Positions 54,741 to 64,000 of a DNA stretch of 64,000 bases are shown one piece after another. The stretch is from NCBI GenBank assembly GCA_003508835.1, contig PUFA01000068.1:7254001-7318000 (forward strand). Reading direction: 5' to 3'. The stretch's first letter is position 1, and every line of letters begins with the position of its first letter. The translations under genes and the position numbers were made by a program. The notes beneath the pieces were generated by a model, which saw nothing but the letters and a program-made list of their open reading frames with translations, was not told where the DNA came from and searched no databases. The DNA is from Eonycteris spelaea (lineage: Eukaryota; Chordata; Mammalia; Chiroptera; Pteropodidae).

Positions 54741-56185
54741 GTGAAAAACAGGCATGGGAAGGGTTACAGCTTGTGAGTTATTGTGAGGTGGTAGAATGAG
54801 GCTTATGTGAAATTAGATGGAAAGTGGTCATGCAGATGTGGATATGCATGGCTTATAAACATGTCATGAGTTTAGGTAGCTGATAGATGTTTGAGGAGTG
54901 TTGTTGTGTGCGTTTTTTGTATATTTCCATAGGACTCCAATTAACAGTGCAATTTTCCAAATTCACGTAGTGTTTTTCCTAGATGGAATTATGCATAAAG
55001 TGAAATTTGTGTTTATACTCAAATTGTTCTCTATTTGATTGGCATTGGAACAAAGTCACAATTACAAACAAGCATTATAGCAGAAATGGCTGACGAACAC
55101 GTGAGAACAAATGAGAATACGGCATTGTGAAAGAAAATACATAAGTATATAAAGTAAAAGAGTCTTTCATGAACCAATGATGATAATTGATAAAGTTCCT
55201 GAATTAAAGGAGTAAAATTAATTGACTCTCTGCTTTTTTCATTCAGGAAAAAAAATATGGGGGCCAGTAGGTAATGCTGTATGGTGAGTGTGAATGTTTC
55301 AGGAAAGAGTCCATAAGAAATTCCAGGGTACTTGAGATTGTTTTCATGTGTAGTGGAAATTAACCAAATGAGTTTATTAAAAAAAAAAAACAAAAAAACA
55401 AATGAGAGAGCTTCGAGGACTTTAAATCCAGGTATTGACAACTGAAGATGGAGAACCAGCATCACAACGTGGAAGCTCCACAACATGATAACATGGAACT
55501 TGAGACAGAAAGACAAAGAGTATTGAAAGAAACAATATCAACACAGATAATAGTTGATAATAGACAAGAAGTTGATCTCTAAATCAGCCAAAGACACCAG
55601 TCTGGGTAAGCTCCCTCACATTTTTAGCTTTGTGAGTGGCAATACCCATATATCCTTCTCATAAATGGCTCACTGAAAAGAGCAAGCAGATTATATAGCT
55701 GAAAAATCATCGATGCTGCGAAGCTGCAGAGAATACACAATAATTCAGTGACTGCCGCTCAGCTTGATCATGGAATGCAGAGGGATGGTTGTGGACGAAC
55801 ACAGAAACTGTAAAGGAGGTATGAAAAGTAGTCAGCAGAGAAATAAAAATTGCAGATTCAAGGACAAAAATGAGAAAACGAGCCTCTGGATGGTAATGAA
55901 CAAGTGAACAATAAGACAGCTAATGGTGAAATGAAAGGTAATAATGAATCACTTTTACACAGATGTATATTCACCAGAATGATAAAGCTAAAAAAGAGAA
56001 AAAATACATTCTGGAGATTGAATGATACTGCAAATGGAACAGACATGCTAATATTTCCCTTTTGGAATGACGTAGGCTGGACTGCAAGGTAAAGATGAGC
56101 ACTCTAAAGTAAAACTAGAAAATTTTTATTAAAGCTAGATATAATTAATAGCAACAGCATGCAAAAATGTAGAGAGAATAAAGGA
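54741..56185. other. Unassigned AT-rich DNA
   Basis: It contains the longest open frame in the window (161 codons, minus strand, 55031-55516). The translation is Phe/Leu-rich with no conserved motif, and part of it crosses an A-rich simple tract at 55378-55400. I treat it as non-coding. The remainder is unrecognised. Confidence 0.4.
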
Positions 56186-56189
56186 GGGG

Positions 56190-56285
56190 AAGGCACCTAC
56201 TAAGGGCGAGATAATGTGATGCAGATGTTAATTCATTTACCTGCCAAATTAATATGATTATCCTTGGTAGCCCAGCTCTTAGTTG
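56190..56285 (-). repeat. MIR SINE fragment, antisense
   Basis: 'gcacctactaagggcgagat' then 'ttaattcatttacctgccaa' and 'attaatatgattatccttgg'. Confidence 0.5.
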
Positions 56286-57015
56286 GGATCCTCTTTACTT
56301 CTCAAAATCTAGGTAGCATTGAATTAGCTCTCCTTACCACCTCCTTTCCTTCCACATGTGTCCAAGGTTATGTTTCCATGGCCATCTAAGAGTTTGGGTA
56401 CCTGTTCTCCATCTTTATTGACCTAAACCTGGAACTCAGGCTCTTTCATTTCTTTAAAATCAACACTCTTAATAAATATGTTTGAGTCTATTAGACTGTC
56501 CTTAAGATATAGTGTAAAACAGAGAAAGGTTTATATCACTCAATGCAAACAACTTAAAATGGAATATTAAGTAACGTTTCTCTCACAATGACCTTGTTAC
56601 TGCACCACTGTGGAGTTTAATAAATCTTTAACCCTAGTGACTCCCAATTAGCATCTTCTATTGTCCCTTCTCCTTGTCTTCTTCTTCTCCCCTCTATTTC
56701 AAGTTTAGTTCCACATAGAACATTTTCTCCCTATTCTCTAAAGCCATGGTGCCAATCAACTAACGCCAGAGCTTATCAAGGTGTTTTTCCATAAGACACA
56801 GTCTTCTTCCTAATAGAAATTCTGGTTGTCAGAATTATCAATTTTTCACTTATTTATATACATTTTTATAGATGACAATGGAGGTTCAACTAGGTTAAAT
56901 GACATATATGCAAGATCACAAAGCTACTAAAGTTACTTTTTGAGCCTAGTACTCAAAAGCTGCTTTTGTTAATTAAAGAAAGAAAGAAAAAAGGAAGCCC
57001 ATTTTGAATGTTCCT
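56286..57015. other. Mostly unique DNA
   Basis: Pyrimidine-rich words near 56640-56700 and 'taggttaaatgacatatatg' near 56893 hint at further worn L2 and MIR, but I cannot bound them. Confidence 0.35.
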
Positions 57016-57019
57016 GATG

Positions 57020-57170
57020 GAACAGACATAGTGCCAGGTGCACTCGTCAGTTAACTGAAGAGTGAGCAGTGAGGTCCAATCAGCCGCCCACCTCATACAG
57101 ATGTGGAAACTGAGACTCAAAGAATGTGAGACACTTTTTCAAGGTCAAACTAGTACTTGTCATATTAATG
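57020..57170 (-). repeat. MIR SINE, antisense
   Basis: 'catagtgccaggtgcactcg', 'atgtggaaactgagactcaa' and 'cactttttcaaggtcaaact' are in reverse MIR order. Confidence 0.65.
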
Positions 57171-57960
57171 CTTTCTTGGTAATATGGGCAAAGAAGAAGG
57201 AAGGCAAAGACATATTTGCAAAGAAACTCTGGTGTAGATGACGTTTGGTGATCTAGGAGCCATGGGGATTTATCTTAGTCTGATAGTTTGTTCTGACAAC
57301 ATGCAGAACCCTATCTTCATTTTTGATATTTTCTAATTCATTAAAATGATGCATTCTTCTCTTTCCTACTCACCGTTCTTAGATTTCTGGCTATCGAGGG
57401 TCCTGTAATTTTTGGATTATGAATAGTAACAACGAAAAGGATATCTTCTCCCTGGTTTGACCAGCTACTCTTTCATTTCCTCTGAAAGGCTGACAGTGTG
57501 AGGGCAGTTTTGGACTCCTATCAGAAAAGGGGTCTTTGTCATCAATCTTTCTCTGCATGTGGAGGATAAGTGTAGCTAGAGAAACTTCTGCCTGCAAAAA
57601 ATTGCTTTTAAGGTGGGAAAAGATTATGTGCATGTTCCCTTCTTTAGAGATTGGCACTTACAGAGGTCTGTGATGGACCTGGTATGACTGAAAAGTGAAA
57701 TATGAATAGGCTACCACAGTATCCGCAGGAACTTCGTCCAGGCCTTTCTATTGCCCTGCCCAGGCCATATTTCAGTTCCCAGCAGTTTCTTGGTGTTCTT
57801 TTCTTCCCTGTCAAGGCCATGGTATGAATGTTGCTTCTCCCTCTTGTGCTTTTTCAGCACTGCAGAATATGATACTATCTTCCCAAACCTTCCCTTTGCC
57901 TATCATCCCTGCAGACCAGCTCAGGGGATCTTTTTCATTTTTAGGGATGTACTGAGAGTT
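57171..57960. other. Unique DNA
   Basis: Minus- and plus-strand frames of about 80-90 codons occur (57391-57657, 57751-57990) without a motif or splice context. Nothing recognised. Confidence 0.4.
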
Positions 57961-57964
57961 ACCT

Positions 57965-58190
57965 ATTTTAGCAAAGAGCACAATCTCTAGGTTCAAATCC
58001 TAGCTATGCCACTTTCTGGTTGCATGTTCTTCGGAAAGTTACTCCAACTGTGCCTGAGTTTCATCAAATGGGGCCAATGATGGTAGTATCTATCTTGTAG
58101 GGATAACATGAAGGTTAAGGTAATTATTGTTTATAAAGTGCTTATAGTACATAATGTAGAGCAATGTTATATAAGTGCCTGTTAGATTAA
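57965..58190 (+). repeat. MIR SINE, well preserved
   Basis: 'aggttcaaatcctagctatg', 'ccactttctggttgcatgtt', 'cggaaagttactccaactgt', 'gcctgagtttcatcaaatgg' and 'gggataacatgaaggttaag' form a near-complete sense MIR. Confidence 0.9.
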
Positions 58191-58428
58191 AAAATACAAT
58201 ATGTAATCTCCAAGGATGAGTAGACATAGGTATCAAAAGTTAGAACTTTGCCCAGCCTTATGGGTCTGGATTTGGTGCCTCTTAGTTCTCTTTGTATTTC
58301 CTTTTCTGATATATATCCCAGTTTACTGAAATGACCTCTGTTCAAGACTAACTGCAGTCTTGTGAGTAAAAAACTCTGTTTATCCTATTATTATTTTATC
58401 CCACTGCATAAATGACTAAAATTCTTAC

Positions 58429-58429
<1 letters not shown>
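58191..58429. other. Unique DNA upstream of a poly(A) run
   Basis: I looked for a SINE body ahead of the A30 tract and saw none. Confidence 0.4.

Positions 58430-58459
<30 letters not shown>
58430..58459. repeat. A30 homopolymer
   Basis: Thirty uninterrupted A, the longest poly(A) in the window. A tract this long is usually young or unstable, yet no retroelement is recognised beside it. Confidence 0.95.
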
Positions 58460-58462
<3 letters not shown>

Positions 58463-59380
58463 ATCAGGCATCTTCTCCCTTTTTGTTTTTTTTTTTTATT
58501 ATTTGTGACTTCTAAGAAAAAAACAGGGGCTACTTCTTTTCAGCAGAACTCCCTCTCTATTATGAACTAAAAAAGCCATCCAGTAAGAAAAACAGATGTG
58601 AGGTCTCCCCATGCTGGCCTTTTTGCCACTTGTCAGAGGATCTGTCCTGCTTGGAAATGATCTCTCAGCTCTTCTGTTGCCCATGGTGATTTCAAGTTAG
58701 GGTGGATCAAGTTCATTCAACTACTTTACAGAAGTCATCCAGGAACCAGTGAGGGAGAACTGAAGAGTTTGGAAAAAGCCCCAGGTATTTTGAGCAAACC
58801 TGGGGCTAAGAGATCTGGAGCTGCTTAAGGACTATTTAATTTCCCTGGGGAAACTTCTGGCAAGTGTTGCACCACTGGTAACACCAAAGAGCTAACTAAG
58901 GCAATTTGGCATGGCCTAGAGGAAATGTGCTTAACAGAAGATAAACTCATTACCAGAACAATCCACACTGGAAACAAATATAATAGAAATTTTCAGTAAA
59001 CTACTTTGTAGTAACTGCTCACTCATGTAAATACTGAAAAGGAAGCTTCAGAAAGGAAGTCAAACATAATTTTCTTTAACAATAATACTTTAAAAAAAAA
59101 ACTTCAGAACTTTAAAAATTAAATGCAGAATTTTGCACTTAGATGTACTCCAGGAATATATGCTTGTGTGTGTGTGTCTACTATACAATACATATATATG
59201 TGTATATATGTTTATATTTAAATTTATAGAAAAAATATTTTTGTAATACTGGTTTCATTTCAAACAAAGTCACTGAGCTCAGTGATGGACTGACTACTTC
59301 CAAGCTACCCTCACTGTTTATCCAGGACCAGAGGCACCTGTTGCCCTCACTACACTTTGATTCCAGAACATCCCAACAGC
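58460..59380. other. Unique DNA
   Basis: A short TG/TA simple patch at 59163-59215. Nothing else recognised. Confidence 0.4.
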
Positions 59381-59384
59381 GCCG

Positions 59385-59560
59385 TAGAAAGAAAAGAGGC
59401 TTTGCAGTCATGCAGACTTGCATTTTATTTCTAGCTCTTCCATTTACTTGGTGTGCATGTCCTGAGACAGGTTAATCAGCACCTTAGATTTTCAGTTGTA
59501 ATAACGGGGGTAATTAAAATATCAACCTCTGAGAAAAGTTGAAAGAAACCAAATAGGAAA
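59385..59560 (+). repeat. MIR SINE
   Basis: 'ttgcagtcatgcagacttgc', 'tctagctcttccatttactt', 'ggtgtgcatgtcctgagaca', 'gattttcagttgtaataacg' are in MIR order. Confidence 0.75.
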
Positions 59561-60205
59561 CTATCACATAAACTGAATATCTCAACTCTTTTCACTTATT
59601 AATTTATTAAAAGCCACTACATATTTATCGGATCTTCTAATTTATGGTGGAACAGATATCCTGGAATAGTGACAATAACATATGTGTTCTTGGTAAGGGA
59701 GAGAATCTGGAATGTTCCTATTTCATTAAGCTTTTTGTAACCCAGAAAGCAGAGTACCCCCAAGGCAAATGAATTTTCTTAAGGACTCCTACCATAGCTA
59801 CCTTATATTTTATCTTACAAAACACCTTTTGTATCGTGAGAAAACAATAAATATTTCTGAAATGAATTAATTAAAATCTAACAAACCAGAGTCCTCAATT
59901 AACAAGGTGTTGTTATTGTATTTTCCTACAATATGCTGGGGCGGGGGGGAGGGGGAACAAACAAGCAAATAACAAATAACCACAAGCTAATATTGGAATT
60001 TAAGAGAATTTAATCATGCATGAACACATGCATTACTTCTTTAAGTATTTCTGGGTTTAGGACTCAATAGCATACATGTTCCTATTTATTCTGCATCTAT
60101 GTCTTTCATTCTGGATTATGAAAACCCATCTTCATAAAGATAACTCTTAGAATCTCAGTTACTATAAATACATAAATGCATGCATGTATTAGCATGGCAG
60201 GGCAT
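59561..60205. other. Unique DNA
   Basis: A G-rich run (59938-59955) stands out. No repeat family or gene recognised. Confidence 0.4.
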
Positions 60206-60209
60206 AGTC

Positions 60210-60400
60210 AAGGGCAGATAGAATGAACATTGGATTTGTCCCTAGACATCTGTGTTCTGGTTCACCAGTTAGCTGTGCGAACCTGGGTATGTCGTTTCCC
60301 TCTCTGAGTTAGTTTTCTCTTTAGCATAATAAGGAGATTGGATGTGATAATCTATACAGTACTTTTCAGGTTTAAAAACCTATAATTATATGACTAGAAA
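60210..60400 (+). repeat. MIR SINE
   Basis: 'ctagacatctgtgttctggt', 'tcaccagttagctgtgcgaa', 'cctgggtatgtcgtttccct', 'ctctgagttagttttctctt' and 'aaggagattggatgtgataa' occur in order. Confidence 0.8.
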
Positions 60401-61140
60401 TTTGGCTTGATACTTTAGAAACGCTTGTGAGTGCCTCGGTTGTAACACTTGACAACATACATAGGAACGATATGTTTATATATCTGTGTTTCACTTGACT
60501 GTAAACTTTTGTGCTTGGCTTAAGGCCTTGAACAGAATAAGTTTTAAAATATTAACTGATTTTCATAAATTATATTGCTCAAATTTATCAAGAAATTTCC
60601 AAATTTGAATTGTGATTCAGTTCATCCTTTTAAAAAGATGACAGCTAATGACAATTTTCAAATTGCCTTAAATCCTCTAACTTTTAAATGCACTTCAGGT
60701 AAATGTAGTGACCCAGAGGAATAAAATCAAATGTCTAAAAATAGTTCAGTCTCCCATATTTTGAAGGGCATAGATGTACTCTGCTAAGAACCACCCCTTT
60801 CTTCCCTACATTTGGTGATATTCAGCATATATACCTCTGCCTTTGAACTTGCTACAGTCAACATTTTTACCTATGGTCTTACTGAAGACATACTAGTTCA
60901 TCAAATGCAAAGGTGACAGAAATCAAGGAAGGAAACTGCATACTGTTTCTGACTAAATCATGATCCAAAGAGATTTTTAACAGGCTACAATGATAAGACA
61001 ATTTAATTTTCACAAAATGCAGTTTAACAAAGATGAATGTTCTGCCCGGAGATCTGAAAAACAACCATGTTTGGACAGAGAGATAAAGCTTGGTGGTTGC
61101 AAATGTAGAATATCCTAAGGGTTCTAAAATAGTTTTAGGA
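60401..61140. other. Unique DNA
   Basis: Nothing recognised. Confidence 0.4.
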
Positions 61141-61144
61141 GAAT

Positions 61145-61225
61145 TATAACAATAGCATCCATCATTTATTGAATACTTACGGTGTGGCAGGCACTATCCC
61201 AAATACTTCATTTCTGAGTTCCAAG
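61145..61225 (-). repeat. MIR SINE 5'-reading fragment, antisense
   Basis: 'catttattgaatacttacgg' followed by 'tgtggcaggcactatcccaa' and 'atacttcatttctgagttcc'. Confidence 0.65.
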
Positions 61226-61985
61226 ACCAACACCTTTCCAGTATATCATGTTGGAAGATCATTTAAGACAGCTTAAATAGGGCTGCTAAATGCTACATGA
61301 TCTTAGAATGAATTAAAATATTTAGGGATGTGGAGTCCCTTGTTCTGTGTTAATCAAAACTGGTTGGAATTTTATGTTCAGGATTAGATTTCACAGTTTT
61401 ATAAATATCTATGTTTCAGGAGAAGGTGAGGGGTGTTGTAACTTTATTTTCTGATAATTATTTTCTGATAATTAGTTAAAAATGAGGATAAAAAGTGGAG
61501 AAGAGATATAACTGTTGTTAAATACTGAAAAGATTACACGTGAATGTGAGATTAAACCTCCTTTATCTTGGTCCTGAAGGTAGTAGAAGAATGAAAAGTT
61601 AAAGGGACAGAGAAATGAATTGTGTTTTAACAGAAACAAAATACTGATAGTGAGTTCTGTTCCAAAATGGACAAGTTACTGCTAAATGAATGAGGGGCTA
61701 CTGTTAAAGGTATACAGAGATAGAGTAGACATTTGCTAGGGAAAGGAACACTAGACTTGAATTGATGATAGAACAGATGTTTCAATGTCAATTTCCAACT
61801 GATGATTTAATTATTCTATGATTACATATCAATGGAGAGTACTTTAAAGTTTGCAATCAAAAGCTTTTATTACTTATCTAAAGCTACTCCACATAAAACT
61901 CTACTAGATAGCATATATAATTATAATTCCTGACCTCTAAAATAGTATAGTTAAGATAGTTCTGTAAATATATTGCTTTCATTTT
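61226..61985. other. Unique DNA with a 14-bp tandem
   Basis: 'ttttctgataatta' occurs twice in succession near 61447-61475. Nothing else recognised. Confidence 0.45.
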
Positions 61986-61989
61986 TTTT

Positions 61990-62135
61990 AATTTACTTCT
62001 TAGAATACTTCTAACAAGTAGGTGTTATTTTACACATTATTAAATGATAAAACTGACTATCAGAAAAGTTAAGCATTTTCAACACCTACTGTTAATTAGT
62101 ACTAGCTCCATGATTCAAACATAAATAATTAACAA
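61990..62135 (-). repeat. MIR SINE, antisense
   Basis: 'aagtaggtgttattttacac', 'taaatgataaaactgactat', 'cagaaaagttaagcattttc' and 'tactagctccatgattcaaa' give reverse MIR. Confidence 0.6.
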
Positions 62136-62889
62136 TTCTAAATCATCTATCTTTCTCCATGTTTTCCTAAATATCTAATATTAGAACAATTTTCAAATAT
62201 GTAAAAATTAGAGCAACCTTCAGTTTTTAATCTTTTTAATAACAAAGCAATTTATTGTGAAAAATTTAAAAAACAAAAATAATAAATAGAATAATATCAA
62301 CCATAACCCCACCATTCAGAAATTAATATTGCAGCATATTATTTGTGATTTTTACATACATTTTATGAACTATATATATATAATTAAAAATAAACAGATA
62401 AATATTACACAAACATACAAATATGTATAATCTTTAAGATGAAAATAGGACTGACTACCCTGTGGTGTTCTTTGCCTTTGTCAGGAAATAAAATGTCACA
62501 ACAATAGTCTACTATCATTAAACTTTCTTCTAAAACATGTTTTATTTGCTTCAGCCTAACTGATACTGAAAGTACACAAAAAAATTAATTTTTATTGACA
62601 CACTAGTAAAATCAGTTCCTTACAAAGTTGAGACCCATGGTCAGTCACTTTAAGGCATGAAGAAAGCATTATACTCCCTCTGCTCTCAAGCCTGGAGATA
62701 GATTAGGAGAAACTCAAAGCAGTCCCTGGATTCCCTTTGAACTCTGGCCTGCCTGATCTAGCCCCTGTCCAACACTAACGTTCTACTCTAAGCACTTTAG
62801 CCACATTCTCTCCCCTGAATTTGCCAAATACATTCTAACCTCAGATCCTGAATACTTGACGTTTGCATGGTCTGGAAAGCTTACTTTAG
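62136..62889. other. Mostly unassigned AT-rich DNA
   Basis: 62270-62345 ('ataaccccaccattcagaaa') resembles an old widespread repeat I cannot name. Nothing else recognised. Confidence 0.35.
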
Positions 62890-62899
62890 ATATGTACTT

Positions 62900-64000
62900 A
62901 TATATATTTTTAATTTTTATGTATTTTTTTCAGTTATATTGAAATACAACATTAGTTTTACAACAGTAATTAGATATTATATAATTTATGAAGTGATCAC
63001 CTCGATAAATCTAGTACCTAACTATACTCTACATCCCCATGACTGTTTTGTAGGTACCAATTTGTACCTCTTAATCCCCTGCCCCCTTCACCCATCTTCC
63101 CACCCTATGATCTAACAACCATCAATATGCTCTCTTATCTCTCTGCTTGTTTCTGTTGTTTATTTATCCCGTTCTCTAGATTCCACACGTGACATTTATC
63201 TTTCTCTGTCTAACCTACACTACTCAGCACAATACCGTCTAGGTTCATCCACGTTGTTGCAGATGGCAAAATTTCATTCCTTTTATGGCTGAGTAATATT
63301 CCATTGTGTGTGTCTGTATGTATGTATACACACACACACCCCATTTCTTCTTTATCCATTCATCCATTGCTGGACTTCCAGGATGCTGCCATATCTCGGC
63401 TACTATAAATAATGCTGCAATGAACATATGGATTCACATGCCCCTTCTTAATAGTGTTTTGTGCTTCTTCAGATAAATACCCAGAAATGGGATAACTGGG
63501 TCCTTCTTTGTTTCTTGTTATAGCCTTTTTTTTTTTTTAAGTCTATTTTGGCTGGTATTAGTATTATTACTTCAGCATTTTTATTTGTTTGTTTCCATTT
63601 TCATGAAATATCTTTTCTTCATCTCTTTACTTTTGGTCTATGTGTGTCTTAATGTGAAGTGAATCTCTTGTAGACAGCATGTGTAAGCAGCTTTTTTTCT
63701 TATCTGTTCAGTCACCCTATCTTTTGGTCAGAGCATTTAATTAATTTACATTTAAAGTAACTGTTGCTAGATATGTACATATTACCACTTTATTATTCAT
63801 ATTTTTGTTTTCTTGTCTCTTCTTCTTAATGAAGTCCCTCTAATATTTTCTGTAATACTGGCTTGGTGATGATGAATGCCTTCAGTTTCTTCTTGTTTGG
63901 GAAGCTTGTTATCTGTCCTTTGATTCTAAATGATAGTTTTCCTAGGTAGAGTAATCTTGGTTATAGATCCTTGCTTTTCACCTCTTTGAATATTTCCTAC
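62900..64000 (-). mobile_element. Half-L1 LINE, copy C, runs off the window
   Basis: 3'UTR at the left ('cagtaattagatattatata', 'catccccatgactgttttgt'), ORF2 C-terminus (63220-63500; minus-strand residues MFIAALFIVAEIWQHPGSPA), then at 63500-63502 the same jump seen in copy A into the endonuclease-region sequence ('tttcttgttatagccttttt', 'aagtctattttggctggtat'), followed by ORF1 C-terminus from about 63830 ('tctgtaatactggcttggtg', 'cttttcacctctttgaatat'). The intervening RT is absent. In this copy the fusion is off-frame by one base relative to copy A, so no chimeric ORF2 is implied. The 5' end lies outside the window. Confidence 0.8.
63304..63341. repeat. (TG/TA/CA) simple patch
   Basis: A short compound TG, GTATG and CA run inside half-L1 copy C, at a place where L1 has a natural 'ttgtatatatgtacc' stretch. 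Confidence 0.85.

Noticed and set aside
55031..55516. 161-codon minus-strand open frame, the longest in the window
   Set aside because: The translation is Phe/Leu/Ile-rich, has no family motif, crosses an A-rich simple tract and has no splice or promoter context. In AT-rich DNA with poly-A on the sense strand such frames arise by chance.
1..64000. CRISPR arrays, operons, bacterial promoters, terminators and riboswitches
   Set aside because: The repeat content is plainly mammalian; no regularly spaced short repeats or prokaryotic gene organisation are present.

Overview
This is a gene-free, AT-rich stretch of mammalian nuclear DNA in which almost every recognisable feature is a transposable element or a decayed remnant of one. 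I found no supportable protein-coding gene, tRNA, rRNA or CpG island. The organism is most likely a bat. The minus-strand L1 3' end at 23040-23351 (and more distantly the one at 39770) has the L1 3'UTR wording I associate with Chiroptera: 'tgacattggttaataaaatta', a caggtttcaagtgtacag-like stretch, then a pyrimidine-rich tail. There are also two 225-bp hAT miniature elements and several old eutherian repeats (MIR, L2, MLT1-like). No young tRNA-derived SINE (VES, CAN, BovA or ERE type) is visible in 64 kb, which fits a fruit bat (Pteropodidae) or a relative better than a vesper bat. The order-level call is moderately sure and the family-level call is weak.

Layout. 1-11 kb: mostly unique DNA with scattered MIR and L2 fragments and one hAT miniature element (8025). 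11-12.2 kb: an old minus-strand L1 and a short L1 3' end. 12.96-13.5 kb: a piggyBac-like miniature element with terminal inverted repeats and TTAA-type flanks. 13.5-18.1 kb: a 22-bp imperfect hairpin, a 38-bp tandem repeat, a MIR cluster, two unrecognised minus-strand open stretches, and a 71-bp inverted repeat, 70/71 identical, whose right arm abuts a long TA/CA microsatellite. 20.6-26.1 kb: a nested pile of minus-strand L1s: an ORF1-retaining, ORF2-deleted (half-L1) element, a hAT element, and an old L1 ORF2 split by a younger bat L1 3' end and by a second half-L1. 27.4-29.4 kb: two L1 3' halves meeting tail to tail. 31.8-34.4 kb: unusually long minus-strand L2 remnants. 36.8-37.6 kb: L2 tails. 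39.8-44.7 kb: a long minus-strand L1 block with scrambled order. 45-62 kb: mostly unique DNA with two copies of another hAT family, MIRs, L2s, an MLT1-like LTR and a 215-bp dispersed local duplication. 62.9 kb to the end: a third half-L1, running off the window.

Two themes stand out. First, three half-L1 copies (20.64, 23.84 and 62.90 kb) retain ORF1, a short piece of the ORF2 endonuclease region and the ORF2 C-terminus plus 3'UTR. Two of them share the same internal breakpoint, the mark of a non-autonomous subfamily and not of random decay. Second, there are several short local copy-and-paste patches (39 bp, 71 bp inverted, about 100 bp and about 215 bp) whose copies sit inside or beside unrelated repeats. 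They look like template-switch (replication or repair) insertions.

Everything here was read by eye. Repeat boundaries are good to perhaps 10-30 bases, and subfamily names are left out where I could not be sure.
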